A DNA stretch of 53,933 nt from Smittium mucronatum (taxonomy: Eukaryota; Kickxellomycota; Harpellomycetes; Harpellales; Legeriomycetaceae). The translations under genes were made by a program, and so were the position numbers. This document shows positions 13,036 through 25,283 of the stretch, one piece after another. Position 1 is the stretch's first letter, and every line of letters starts with the position of its first letter. The stretch is from positions 1 to 53,933 of the forward strand of contig LSSL01006100.1 in assembly GCA_001953115.1 (NCBI GenBank). The letters are read 5' to 3'. The notes below the pieces were generated by a model. The model ran no database searches, was not told where the DNA came from, and worked only from the letters and a program-made list of their open reading frames with translations.

Positions 13036-14934
13036 ATTTTAATATATTTCATATTACCCTATTTGTTTTAAATTTTGAAAGTAAAAACATTCAATCGTTT
13101 TTTTATCTTCGATAAAATTATAAAATCTATAGATAAAATAATTTTCAGTTTGTATAGTCGTCTTTGATAGCCCTAAAAAACGTTTGGTAAGAATTATTTT
13201 TTTAAAGTGAGAAAAAATTGAAAATTTGATTGAAATTTGGTTTTTCCATAAATTTTAAATCAATTATTTTCATAAGTGCGCCTTATACCCTTAAATATTG
13301 TGGATATTTTTCAAAAATAATTTTTTTAAAGCTTTAAATTTTTTTTGGAGTATAAATTAACTGGATGTTGAGCATATCGCTTTTTATGTTTTCTTCATAT
13401 GTGTTTTATCTGAGTTAATAAATCAATAAATTTTTTTGGAGGTATGTTACCAGAAATTTACTATAGACATCAGAGTTTTGAAAATATAGTCTTCTTTACT
13501 TCTTCTTCTAAGTTTATTATTATGTTTTTTCCGAAAAAGCTTACCTTATTTTTTAAGTTCTTCATTAAGGGGTATTAATACTCATAGATAAAACTTATAG
13601 GCATCATTTTTCGTAAAATTTATTTTTACAGTGATGAGTTTCCGATAACTCCACTAAAAAGGGGAAATATTTCAACAAGATTTCATTTATATAACTAAAC
13701 ATGAAGCCGTTATGTGAATTAACATTATGGGAAATGCATTATAAAGATTTTTTGTATGAAATACCCAAATTTATTTATTTTATACAAATAGATGTATGAA
13801 TAAGACCATATAAAATCGTGAAAATACACAATAAACTTGTATATTTACTCAAAATTTTCAGAATAATATATATAATATTTCTTTTGCTTATTCATTTATT
13901 TTTTGTATTTATCTCATATCTTCATAATCACTACCGAAATGATTGTTATTTTTAAACGGTATAAATATATTTCGGAATAAGTGAAGGCTCAGAACTTTTT
14001 TTTTCTACTACTTTTTTTCAAAAAATTAATAAATTAAACTTTTAAATTACACGTAAGTTTCAATTTACCTAAAAAAAAATTACCACAACCTAAAATCTAC
14101 TATTAAATTAATTTACTTTTGTTCAAAAAAATTATATTTTGTGTATTTGAAGATAAATTATAATCCGGAGAAAAAACCCCTCGAATTCTCTTTATTATTT
14201 TTTTATAAAATTTCTTAAATAATACTTAATCGCATTTACAAATTATATGTGAATTTCTGAGAATATTTCCGCCTCAGTAAAAACTATAAAAAATTATTCA
14301 TTAAACACTATTATAGATAATAATATGCTACTGAAGTGGGATCGTTTAAATATTATAAACTATCAAAAAAGAAAATCTTAATTACATAATTAAAAGAACT
14401 AAATAATTTTACGGAACTTTACAAATAAAAATTTTGAAAAAATTATTTTGAAACCCAATTGGATTTATTTAGGTAAAACATTTAGATTCATAGAGAATTT
14501 AATAAAAAAACTTGGAAATTTATAATATTTTTTGATATCCATTTAAATTTTTTTAAGCTTAACTATAAAAAATTATTTTTAACAGTTAGCTGAAAAAACC
14601 CCCATAAGTAAATTTAAATTATTAATATTTTTATGTTCATAAGTTATGATTTACTCCGGGCGAAAGCTTTATACTGTAGAAAATGTCATAAATTTTTAAA
14701 GAAAAAAAATAGATTTGTTGTTTATATAATTCATGTTCTAAAATAATAATATTTTAGTTATAACATATTATAAAAAATAGATAGATAAAATTTAATTTTG
14801 TGTAGAAAAATAAATATTAATTGATTATGATAAATCACCATATTTGTAACCCTAAAATCATTCTTTTCAGAATTTAACACTCATGATTTAATACTTTTTT
14901 CTGAAATTTGGGTTGAAATTTAGGCTAAAAACAA
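13036..14934. other. AT-rich gene desert
   Basis: Nothing supportable seen: A/T homopolymers and short TA-dinucleotide runs only. Confidence 0.5.
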
Positions 14935-15755
14935 TAATAAATAATTTAAATGCCCATTTAAAATTTTTTAATTTTAATTTTTAGTAAAACATTTCAAAAT
15001 CAACTGATTAAAATTTTGTTTTATTTTCCAACGACTTGTTATCACTAGGCATATATTCTACTTAATTGGATAAATATTTTTTTAAATAATATCATTTCCT
15101 TCTATTTATTATTTAACTTATCAATTTTTTTAGTATAATTGGTCTTTAATTTAAACCGGGTATTACCAAACTAAACTCTTCATGTTACTAGGATATCATT
15201 TTTTTTTGCACCAATTACTTGATTTAATTAGGATTTTATAATTTTTTTGCACTAATATAAATAATTTGAATTAATATTTATAAAAGTTTAAATTATTTTA
15301 TCTTAGTCTCAACATAAATTTATTTGGTGTAGTTTTTTTATTCAAAAATTTGTTATTCTAATAATTATTAACGTGGCTAATTAATGGAAATAGGGGATTA
15401 TTATTCCAAAAAAATCCTTCTGATAGTTTTCGCGTGTAATTTTTTTGTCTTATATGTTTTATTTTAATATCAGGGTATTCCATCTTAATAAAAAAATTAA
15501 GAAAAATCACGATTTAAACGAGGAATAATGATGTGACTATTTGAATTAAAATGGATAAGCCAGATATAAAATAAGTTAAATTGATTTATTACTTTTAATA
15601 TAAAAAAGATAGTTTAGTGGAATTTATATTTAAAATAAATTTCATTAATTAATTATAAGGTCATTTTCATTTTATTAGAATATTTTTACTATTAATTTTT
15701 ACAGGTTAATATTATTTTGGTTTCGAAATAAATCAATGATATTCCAAAATAATCT
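14935..15755 (-). repeat. Diverged ~0.8 kb repeat, copy B of an inverted pair
   Basis: Inverted partner of 4310-5115. The outer ends of similarity fall near 14935 and 15755. The sequence between the copies (about 9.8 kb) holds only relics, so the pair need not bound one element. Confidence 0.75.
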
Positions 15756-17618
15756 TATCTGAATTTTTTTCAGTTAATCCCTATAAAATCTAATTCTTTT
15801 TTCTACTGTATTAGTAGATAAAGTATTATCGATGGAGTCTGTAATTTAGATATAAGAAATATATTGCATGAATTAAATTTTATGATTTGTTTTCATAAAG
15901 ATTAAATCCATTACTTTTATGGATGAATATAACCTAATTTTTGTCAAAAATTAATTAGAAAATGTTTTATAACCCAAATTTTGTGTTTCAAGGTATTTAA
16001 TTTACATCATCATGAACTTTAGATTCTAATTTTGATTTACTTACTCTACTAAAATAAAATAAAAATGCAGTGAATTTTGTTAGTAGGGTTTATAAATATA
16101 AACTAAATTTGTATCCGTTTTATTAATTGATATAATTCAACCAATATTTGTTAATTTAACGATTTTTAAGCAATTTTTGTTTTTCAATTTAATTTTAGCT
16201 AAAATTATCATCTGATAATACTTAGGGATATATAATCTTAATAAGATAAAAGAATAGTAAATCTCTATGTATATCAAGAATTTTTAATAATTTGGTTATC
16301 CCATGTGTATTTTTTTACAACTTAAATTCCCAATAAAGATTTTTTTTTGAATAAAATAATAGATATGTTCAAAAAAAACCTCTGATTATTTTTTTTGGTT
16401 ATATTTTTTCAGAGAAGATTTTTTTTAAATTTTTTAATTGGAAAATTTGTTAGAAAAAACTTATAAAAATAAAAATAATTATTTTATTTTATTTTAAATA
16501 AAGTTGATCTAAAATACCCAGAATAATTTTTTTTATCTGAAGAGTTTACTAAAAAAGACAAATTAAAAAATTAAAAATTCATTATCAAAATAAAAATTAT
16601 CGTCAGGATGTATAGGATTTTACCATTTGACTAACTGAATTCGGATTTTGAAATTTGAAAATAATTACAGTAAACTGTGCTTTTTAAATTAAAAGATTAT
16701 CTAAACAGAAAAAATAGAATCACAATATAAAAATTCTCACCATTCAGGATTATGTATATCAACGAAAAATGAGTTGAAATTCTTTAAAAAAAATAAGCTA
16801 ATTTTATAGTTATATGAAAATTTTATAAAAGTATTTGGCTAAAAAATTAATAATAAGTTCATTTTGCGTTTTAATTAGTTCTTTAAATAAAAAAAAGCGT
16901 ATTAAAAAACGTTTTAATTCACTTATAATTTAAAAAAAAAACACATCTGTAATTTAAAAAAAAACTCCTGATACATAACCCGATCTGCTTATTTCACATA
17001 AATTTTCCTCTATAGCTATAATAATTTGCTCTAGACCAATTTATATTATTATTCTAATTTAGATTTGATTTCAGTTTAAAAAAAGAAATGATTTTATTAT
17101 TCGGATTTTTGTTGAAAAAAAAAACAAATACAAATATTAACGATAAATTTAAAAAAAAATGTCCCCATAAATATTTCATATTCTAAGTTAGCTCAATTTA
17201 GATAAAATCAAATTTTTTTTGAAATTTTACTTTTTAAAGACTAGTGAATAATATTTGGTGATATAGAAGATAAGAGAATAAAGTATTTTTATAATTTTTA
17301 AATGATATGGTACTTTTTTATCTTTAATTTATTTATTTTAATCAATTTTTTTTTAGGAATTTTCATTATGAATATATCATCCGCCCTTGATTTTTTTTTA
17401 ACACATTCTGCTTTTTTAGATGTGATATAAGAAAAATTAAACCTTTAGAAGATTGTTTTCAGTTTAGGTCAAAAAATTGTCATTTAACAACGCAGAATGC
17501 ATATTTATGCACACTATAATCAATTCTAAAGTATAAATAACATTAAAAATTATATAAACTTGACTTTTGATACCAAATCTAAGGAAATTTTATCAGATAT
17601 CATTATACTACACAGTAA
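15756..17618. other. AT-rich gene desert
   Basis: No gene, RNA or repeat recognised. Confidence 0.5.
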
Positions 17619-17846
17619 TTTGCTCAATTTCGATATCAAAATTACAGATCCGTATATCTAATAGCTCCGAAATATTCAAAGACACAGCTCGCATGCCTTA
17701 AACTTGAGCTCTATCAAACTCAACTAAATATAGATAGATTTAAAGGATTGGATTAATTTTTTACGTAATAAGATTACGAAAGAAAAATTCTCGAAAGATC
17801 TTCTATTATATAAAAAGCGTGTTGGCTGTAAAATTGCATCTTAAAG
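17619..17846 (+). pseudogene. Decayed coding region with one frameshift, unknown family
   Basis: Two open blocks on the plus strand overlap near 17750 in different frames. The first is 45 codons without a stop and includes APKYSKTQLACLKLELYQTQ. The second includes DWINFLRNKITKEKFSKDLL followed by a YKKRVGCKIAS segment. Amino-acid usage (balanced charge, Cys, Trp, Gly) is unlike chance frames in this AT-rich DNA. The family was not recognised. Confidence 0.35.
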
Positions 17847-20800
17847 CGTAAATACCAGCCTAATTAATTGATATACATAAAACCCATGAAAGCAAGTGCG
17901 CAAATCTAAATCTTGAGAAATATTTTAATAGAATTAAAATTAAGAACTTTAATTACTTTTACCATGTTTTAATTTAAATTTACGCAAAAAATTGAATTTA
18001 TCCGCATAATTAAGTAAATTTCCTCAGATCGAAAAATCTGTGTATCAAAATATGCAAATTTACAGCATTTTTGCACTAAAAAAACTTCATACACTGGATT
18101 AAAATTTTCTATTTACTTGCCCATTCTTTCTCCCAAACCATATTGACGAATCATAATTCAAAAATAAAAGGGCTTCAAAACCTAGAATCGATTTGATTTA
18201 TGAAATATGCAATGTTTTAAAAGAATTGTAGCATATGAAAATGTTGCGGCCGATAAATGATTCATTTTTAATTTTTTCTCAAAAATACCGAATACTTGAA
18301 TATTCTTATTTGTGATTTTTCAATCTGGGCAATTTTTCTAGTATTTGTGGGAAATTGTATATTTTTGTGGAATTTTAATTGAATTTTTGCACTTTTAGTT
18401 GTCCTAAAAATTAATATTTATTGGCAGCTTTTAAGGAAATTCCTGATATTTAAATCTCTGTCTAAAGCGGTTTACCTGATTTAATTATAAATAAAAATAA
18501 AAATATTCAAAAGGGAGAACATGTGTAGATTATTTTTGTACAAATAATGACCTAGAAGTAATATAAATCAGTTTAATTACCTTGAATGTTATATTTTGTG
18601 CAAAAAATAAAAAAATTATTAATATGTGATGATTAAATCGGTCACAAAAAATTTATGCGAACAAAAAACATGTTTAAGCAAATAGTATTTCAATTTAATT
18701 ATCGATTCTTGTATACTAATTGTTATTTTAAATAAAATAATAGGAACCTTAGATAACTGATTGATTTCAATAATGCATTCTATAATACGAGTCAGGTATC
18801 AGAACTGTACTTTTGCCTAACATTCAATTCTGAAAGATATTTTAAGTGATTAAATCAAAAAAAATTATCAGATATTTTCACTTTATGTTTTGTACGATTT
18901 TGATTTTCTTGTAGATTTTTAGAATCCAATTATCTATCATTTTTAGAAAAAAAAAAAAAAAAATTTTCGGATACTCATTTTAGGATGTGTGACTTTCACT
19001 ACTCAGTAATCAAAACTATTCTTAAGAGATTTGCCGATATGAAATTTTTATATAATTTTTGAAGAAAAACGCAAAGTTATATTTCCTCATACTTTTAAAA
19101 TGGCTCAAATAAACATATTTGGTTATTAAAACTTTCAAAATTGAAGACTTTTTCAGTATTTTATTGTTTAATATAGTTTATATTGCAGAATAAATAAAAA
19201 AAAGCCCGGGTGAAATGAACTATGTTTTTATAAAGCATGGTCAATTTTCGGCTATAAAATCTAAAAAACTGTTTCAAAATGATAAGTATAAAAAAAATTA
19301 TAAATCCAATACTTTTCTTATGATTTGCGATAAAATTTCCTTTGTAGCTTCCTACCTCTAATCAAAGTATTTTGAATTTATATTCGCTAAAGAAAATAGA
19401 ATATATTATCTAGAGGCTATTCTAAAATTTAAGTATTTATTTTTTATTATGGGATTAAATTTACACACTGTTTATAAATCACTGGTAAAATGTCTTATAA
19501 ACTACTAAAAAAATCTTTTTGATTCTGAAAAAACCTTTAATATTTTTATTCCACTACAAATCATATTTATAAGTAATACCATAAAATTTAATAGCCTTAT
19601 TTATTGATAATATGGCCTAGTATTATCGAAATAATTCGCATATAGCAGTGTTTATACAAAATAAAATGATTTAAACAACCCAAAACTTTTTGATTCATTG
19701 TATAATAAATACTATTTCATAGTTTTCAATGGAAAATTTAATACAAATAAACATATGCAACTAAATGAAGGCTTTATCATTAGTTAGGTTATTTTTTTTT
19801 GCTACCTTAAACGTTTTTTAAAAAAAAATTACTGGTTTTTGAGATTAATAGCTAATTTGAATTTTTTTTAATAAATTTATGCGAATTTTATGCCAAATAG
19901 CTTAAAAAAAATTTATTATTATTAAAATTGGATGATTTTAAAATTAATAACCTCTGTTATAATTGAGAAAAAATCTACTTATATTTTCATGTCTCTCTTT
20001 TTTGGGGTTAAATATTCATCTTCGAAGCTAATTCAATTAACACCTCAAAAATCACAAAAATTTATAATAATTATATTGTTGATTTTAAATGTAAATAAAT
20101 CAGAATTCTTTAAAATTAAAGCCTAGTAGCCTTAAAGGAATTTTTTCGAAAATAAAGGGTATAAATGAGTTAGGTGAAGTCTGTGGTGTATGGAAGAGAT
20201 ATGTTCGAAAACGGGTTGCATGCAGGTAAAATCCTCCTTATCCCATGCAATTTAATATTTTATATGGTAAAAAAAGTACACTAACCGTTTTTTTGAGGAG
20301 TTATATAAATGCTCTCTCTCTTTTTTTTTTTTTGGATATCGGGAACACTATCGATATTTTTTAATATTATGTTTTGATTTCTTCATTTTTTTAACGTTTT
20401 ATTTTAATTTTTTCGTGTTTTTAACAAAAAATTAAAGCCAAAAAGAAATAGAAGAGAAATTAGAGACCCAAAAAAAAAACAAATTATAATAACTTATATA
20501 CTCCAAGCACAAACTTAAAAATATATTAAAACCTAGCTCTAAAGCTAGAAACGCGAGGAAAAAATTAGTTGGTACATAAATGTGACATTCTTGAAAGATC
20601 GAAAGAATTTGGTGTAAGGTTTATTTACTTGCTGAAACTTTCACCTAGTCTATCTGCCTATCGTTTTATAGAGCGATATTTTATTGAAGAAAAAAAAAGT
20701 TATATTTAATTAATGATGTCAGTTTAAATCAGGGAAATAATTTTTAGCTTTTAGTAGTCGAAAATTAGGCGAAATGTCTAGTATATCAATTGGTAGCAGG

Positions 20801-21308
20801 TGAATAGTTCCTTGAACGAAGAATATATGTTATAAGAATATTTTTTTTAACCACACGACCAACCTAATTAACTAGTGTTTTCCGAATTACGATAGATTTT
20901 TCTGGATGCAACGATTAAAGATTAATATTTGCTGCAAACAGAATTCTAAAGGAAAAAAAAATAGACTATGAAAATTTAGTGTTTTATGTAAAAGGAAAAA
21001 AGACACTATTTTAAGTCAAAAAGTCATATAACTCAAAAAAATCGCCGATATTTACATATAAATTTTTTTGAAATATCAACCCTTTCAACATAGCTTTTTT
21101 TTTGTTTTAAAATGGTAGATTACTTGAATTAATTATAAGTAATTAAGTTTTACTAAACATCAATCAAATTACTAATTATGATATTAAAAAAATGAAAATG
21201 CTTTTTTATTTTGCTCAATAGAAATGACCTAAATTGATTTAACAAATCCATTGGATAAAGCTAATCAATGGATTGGTCAGTAGAAGTGATATTAAAAAAA
21301 TGACATCT
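17847..21308. other. AT-rich intergenic region with scattered less AT-rich patches
   Basis: Around 18.1-18.3 kb the minus strand reads a further protein-like scrap (about 50 codons, one stop). From about 20.1 kb the composition becomes gradually less AT-rich toward the gene island. No intact gene or RNA was found; a 64-codon frame at 19932-20126 (+) looks like chance. Confidence 0.4.
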
Positions 21309-21480
21309 TTAACCCTTTCTGGGCCCAAATTTGTGCCTTGCCCCTATTTGCATATATTTGCAATTATAATTGGCTCAAAAATATAATCAAACCAATATTA
21401 TACAAATAAAATTAAACTAATAATAACATTGAGCGAAAAGTGAAAACCATTTTTTGCACCATTGACCCTGAAAGGGTTAA
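21309..21480. mobile_element. TTAA-flanked MITE, copy A (172 bp)
   Basis: The element begins TTAACCCTTTCTGGGCCC and ends, as reverse complement, TTAACCCTTTCAGGGTC. This gives terminal inverted repeats starting CCCTTTC inside TTAA on both sides. TTAA targets with CCC-starting ends are the hallmark of piggyBac-type elements, so a non-autonomous piggyBac-like MITE is the best guess. Two more members at 23685-23852 and 33506-33676 share the ends, the length and an interior AAACCAAT/TAACCCAAT block. No transposase is present inside. Confidence 0.75.
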
Positions 21481-22167
21481 GAATCTCCCATATTAGTTAA
21501 TTTAAAATTATCTGCCAATAAAAAGAACATTTCGTAGTTAATATATCCAGTTATCCAATAAATTTGTATTTGTTCGTTGAATATACAGCCAAATTAGGAA
21601 TATGAGGAATAATTTAATAGTTTTAAAACCAGTGAATTAGAATCCGTCTTCATAATTTGGCCAGTAAAACATAATATAAATTACGCTTTATACTGGGCCA
21701 ACTAATAAAATTATCGAGTAGATAATGTTAAATTTTTCAGGTTAGGATTTAATAGATTCATAGATTCTGAAAGAATTAATTGTGAAGCTCTAGCCTTCAA
21801 ATATAATTGGCCATTATAGAATGGTATGATAGGACAGAAAAAACTGTTAGTATTTTTTATAAAACAATATTCTTTCATTGGGTAACAATAATAAGTTTTT
21901 AATTATATTAATAATTGGACAGAAAAAAGTGACAAATGGAAATGGGTAATCTGATAAAACAATTGGGAGAATCAACAAAAAAATAAACCGATTGGGATTT
22001 AAAGATTTATACAGTGGAGGTTGAGTAAATGATTAATTCAAAAGATACTATTGGAGGATCAAGTGAGGTCTTATCAATAAACGGGACTGTGATTGATTTG
22101 ATGCGTTAAGCGAGAAAAGAAAAAAAGGTGAGGGAGAGAAGATAAGGTTAGTTGGTAAACTTCTCTT
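21481..22167. other. Intergenic region upstream of QCR6
   Basis: No gene seen. Moderately AT-rich sequence leading to the QCR6 promoter, with a purine-rich patch (GGTGAGGGAGAGAAGA) near 22130. Confidence 0.5.
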
Positions 22168-22173
22168 TATAAG
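22168..22173 (+). promoter_or_regulatory. Candidate TATA box of QCR6
   Basis: TATAAG in a pyrimidine-rich context about 100 bp upstream of the QCR6 start codon. Position and context fit a core promoter; no transcript data. Confidence 0.35.
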
Positions 22174-22268
22174 TTTATTTTTTTGCTAATTTTTAAAACA
22201 AAAAATTCGCGATTTACATTTATTTTCTTTATCGAAACGGCAAAAAAAAAGAGCTAAGTCTTTTGGAA

Positions 22269-22834
22269 ATGGGGTTTTTCGATAGCTTTGGATCAATTAC
22301 TTCTTTTTTGAGCACATCAGTTCACGCAGATGATGTTGATGTCGAAACTATAGTTCTTGTCGCAGATGCAGCTGATGTTCAAGCTGAAATAGAAAAGGAG
22401 GAGGAACATGAGGAAGAAGAAGAAGAAGAAGAAGAGCCTGAGGATCAGAAAATAAAAATTGCTGAAGGTATTATTTTTTTGAATAATTTTAACAGGAAAT
22501 ATCCTTTATTTTTTATTTTTATAAGAATTCTAATTGTGATAGGTCTGTTTAATTCTATGTCATTTATTTTAACTTTTTTTTCTGTGATTTTTTTTTAGAT
22601 TGTGAAAAAACATCGAAATGTCATGCTTTGAAAGCCAAGATTGAAAGCTGTGAGCAAAGACGTGAAGGAGGTTCCACAGAAAGCTGTGCAGAGGAGTTCT
22701 ACCACTTTGTTGAATGCGTTGATCATTGTGTAAGTATCTTATGCTTTCCAAAATCTTGAATTATCCATTATATATATGTTAAATATTTTAATCTAATTTA
22801 GGCCTCCGCTACTCTGTTTTCTAAACTTGTTTAA
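22269..22834 (+). CDS. QCR6: Cytochrome bc1 complex subunit 6 (hinge protein), three exons
   Basis: Small acidic subunit of mitochondrial respiratory complex III that helps cytochrome c dock on cytochrome c1. Exons are 22269-22467, 22599-22729 and 22802-22834, giving 120 residues. Both introns (131 and 72 nt) are GT..AG and keep the frame (phase 1, then phase 0). The N-terminal half carries a Glu-rich run (about residues 41-57), typical of hinge proteins. The C-terminal half has the family's paired cysteines: DCEKTSKCHALK, IESCEQR, ESCAEEFYHFVECVDHC, then a short tail ending LFSKLV. An in-frame TTG two codons upstream is not a likely start; ATG at 22269 gives a normal-length protein. Family identity is strong; the exon borders are my reading. 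It has no pathway link to the three tryptophan-catabolic genes that follow. Confidence 0.92.
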
Positions 22835-23684
22835 TTGATTTTTTCTATACACAAAACTAAAAAGAGCTGTCTTTGGAATGTTTCCAAGTTATTTTTTCCT
22901 CAATCAAAAGAAATTCTAAATTTTATGTTTTCTTAATCGGGTTCTTTTTTTGTTTTTTCTACTTAAAAGTATTTTGTAAACTTCTTGGGCCATCATTATT
23001 AAAATTTTCATATTAGTCTTTAGTAGAATGGAACTGGGTATTATTTTATTTCTTTATAGATTCTTTTTTCATTTGTCTTCGAGATATTTTACAGTCTCTC
23101 AGCTGAATTCTCGTGAATTCACGGCTCTCAAGTCCCTTGTAAAAACTAGTTGAATTTAAATAAAATTTGCTTTGTCTTTGAAAACAATCTAAATCGGTAT
23201 GGCTTTATTGCTTCTTGTCAGATTTAATCAAGAGATGATATCATGTCAACTCATATGGACCAATTACAGTTAATGAATCGGGCGGAAGGAGATGTGCCCA
23301 ATTTATTTTTTATGTATTTTTTTAGTATCACAGAATATTATTTTAAGATAAAGTCAGAAAAGATTATGATAAAAGAATATGAAAAAAAGAACGTAAAGTG
23401 AATAAAAGACTATTATATTGAATATGATAAGCTCCTCTGACTGTCGAGCGTTGGATTTATGCACTAGAAAATATCTCGGGCTGTGCTAAACGATCGGTTC
23501 CTCCTGTTTCTAGATGGTCCTCCGTATCATTGTGCGCTGATTTACTACTCTCAACCAAGAATAGTACAACGCTTTGTGGAATTTTAATATAGTATACTCT
23601 TATAAGTACACTACTTAAACGTCTAAAATACGTATAAGGTATTTACGTCTTTGGAGAGTATCTATTTACAGTTTACACCTTTTT
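22835..23684. other. Intergenic region downstream of QCR6
   Basis: No coding sequence supported. It contains a perfect 12-bp palindrome CGTGAATTCACG (23112-23123) and a less AT-rich stretch at about 23430-23600 that may be a transposon scrap, but no readable frame. Confidence 0.45.
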
Positions 23685-23852
23685 TTAACGCTTTTCGGGT
23701 CCAAAAATGAAATGAATTTCTATTTGGAAATTCCAAAGCTTTCTATTCGATGAATACTATATTAAACCAATTAATAAACCCAATTAAAAATAATTTTATG
23801 TATTTGCCAAAAAACAAATGCAATTTTGGTTTACTGACCCTGAATGGGTTGA
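23685..23852. mobile_element. TTAA MITE, copy B (168 bp)
   Basis: Left end TTAACGCTTTTCGGGTCC. Right end, as reverse complement, TCAACCCATTCAGGGTCAG, so the right TTAA has become TTGA. Length and the interior TATTAAACCAATTAATAAACC block match copy A. It lies between QCR6 and the deaminase gene. A 98-codon minus-strand frame that overlaps this element is an artefact of it and of the adjacent tandem repeat. Confidence 0.7.
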
Positions 23853-23964
23853 GGGTTACTGGTTCTCTAGCTATTAGTAAATATTTTTTATCTCGCAAAG
23901 TGATTATATTTACATTGTAGATACGGTATTTATTTACAAAGCTTATGTATGAAATATGCCAAAA

Positions 23965-24078
23965 TTTTGACTGATTTAGGAGCTTCGGTTGAATTTTCCA
24001 TCTTTCGACTGATTTAGGAGTTTCGGTTGAATTTTCCATCTTTTGACTAATTTAGGAGTTTCGGTTGAATTTGCCATC
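23965..24078. repeat. 38-bp tandem repeat, three copies
   Basis: Three head-to-tail copies (23965-24002, 24003-24040, 24041-24078) of a unit containing GATTTAGGAGYTTCGGTTGA and ending CCATC. Copies differ at only a few positions, mostly transitions. The repeat ends about 490 bp upstream of the deaminase start codon, so it could lie in its upstream region, but no regulatory role is shown. Confidence 0.85.
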
Positions 24079-24372
24079 TTTTGCATTTTGCCACTGTAGA
24101 GCTTAAAAGAGCCTATTCTTGAATGGAAATATTTTTCTAATAAACAAAAAGCAGAAATAATAATTATAGGTAGATCAGATCGAATTGTTTTCTCGTTTTA
24201 CGGTGATTAAATTGATTTTGGGGTTGAATGCCGATAAAATAATCTACTAATAATTACTAGATTAAAACTTTCTAATCGCTGAAACAGTTCATTTCCGTTC
24301 AGTAGCGAATCAGAGGGCTGTTTAAGGTTTTAGGGGGTTGAGAAGGGGAGGAGGAGGAAAATGAGGAGGCAA

Positions 24373-24380
24373 TATAAATA
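24373..24380 (+). promoter_or_regulatory. TATA box of the 2-aminomuconate deaminase gene
   Basis: TATAAATA directly follows a GA-rich tract (about 24338-24369) and lies 190 bp upstream of the ATG. A CTAAC-like branch site and TTTTAG acceptor near 24515-24532 suggest the 5' leader may contain an intron, which would explain the long leader. Its donor is uncertain. Confidence 0.5.
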
Positions 24381-24570
24381 CACGCTTCTTCTCCAAATTT
24401 GGCAATAAGTCCCTAATAACAAGTCTTGGTCAAAAATACGAACACTATCGTTTGTTTATTCAATTAATCTTTTCGCAAATTCTATAAAAACTCTTGTTCC
24501 TTTCTTTCTTTCTGATCTAACTTTATTTTAGCTGTGAGTGCAGCAGAGAAATTCAATAAAATAAAATAAA

Positions 24571-25017
24571 ATGAAATACACACCAAAATCATTCTTTATG
24601 CAGAACAAAGCTAAGCCTTTGGCCGCATATCCACACGCTAAGATCGTTGGCCCCTTTGTCTACATCAGCGGTATATCCTCCCGTCTGCCAGATGACACTT
24701 ACGCTGGCGTCTCCATCAACCCCGAAACGAAAGAACTTGTCCTCGACATTAAGAAGCAGACTGCCGCCGTTCTCGAAAACATCCGCGCAATCATTGTTGA
24801 TATCGGTGGCACTGGTCTCGAAGACTTGGTCGATGTTACCGTGTTCCTCTCCGACATGAACCAGTTCGAGGGTTACAATTCTGTATACAACCAGTACTTC
24901 CAGTCTGGGAATGGACCCGCCAGAACCACCGTTGAGGTTTCTCGTTTGCCCGGTAAATTGCCAAACAAGCTATTGATCGAGATCAAATCCACTGCATATA
25001 TACCTCATTTGGCCTAG
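24571..25017 (+). CDS. 2-aminomuconate deaminase, RidA/YjgF family
   Basis: Predicted cytosolic enzyme that deaminates 2-aminomuconate (an enamine) to a 4-oxalocrotonate-type keto acid, the step after the dehydrogenase encoded next door. The 148-residue single-exon protein covers a complete RidA fold. The segment PHAKIVGPFVYISGISSRLP, then LDIKKQTAAVLENIRAI, GLEDLVDVTVFLSDMNQFEG and GPARTTVEVSRLP match the bacterial aminomuconate-deaminase (NbaF/AmnD) subgroup better than generic RidA, notably the ISGISSRLPDD and MNQFEGYN stretches. Arg118 in PARTT corresponds to the conserved substrate-carboxylate Arg of RidA proteins. Unlike its neighbours it has no coding intron and prefers C-ending codons, which could mean high expression or a different origin. 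It converges on the dehydrogenase gene, with 266 bp between stops. A general imine/enamine deaminase is the alternative; context argues for the specific role. Confidence 0.85.
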   Translation: MKYTPKSFFMQNKAKPLAAYPHAKIVGPFVYISGISSRLPDDTYAGVSINPETKELVLDIKKQTAAVLENIRAIIVDIGGTGLEDLVDVTVFLSDMNQFEGYNSVYNQYFQSGNGPARTTVEVSRLPGKLPNKLLIEIKSTAYIPHLA

Positions 25018-25283
25018 TTTTATGTCATTATTTATCTTTACCTCAAAAAAAACTTACATATAATCCGCCTTTATTCACAACAGCAATGAATTAATTAGTA
25101 TCTCATACTTTATTCATCAAAAATTTACATCAATCTGAGTCGCTTTTATTTTCAAAATTACAAGGTTATATTGTACAAATTCTACTTGAATAGATTATAT
25201 AAAATAAATTGAAAATCCAAATCAACTTTTTTTTAAACAATTGCCAAGAGTATGTTTCAAAATTTTTTTATTTTTTTATTTTA
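25018..25283. other. Shared 3' intergenic region of convergent genes
   Basis: AT-rich spacer between the stop codons of the deaminase (+) and dehydrogenase (-) genes. It probably carries both polyadenylation regions; the A/T runs are too frequent to single out a signal. Confidence 0.5.

Noticed and set aside
22569..22751. 60-codon minus-strand frame
   Set aside because: Antisense shadow of QCR6 exon 2 and its introns.
23743..24039. 98-codon minus-strand frame
   Set aside because: It runs through MITE copy B and the 38-bp tandem repeat; its repeated peptide comes from the tandem array.
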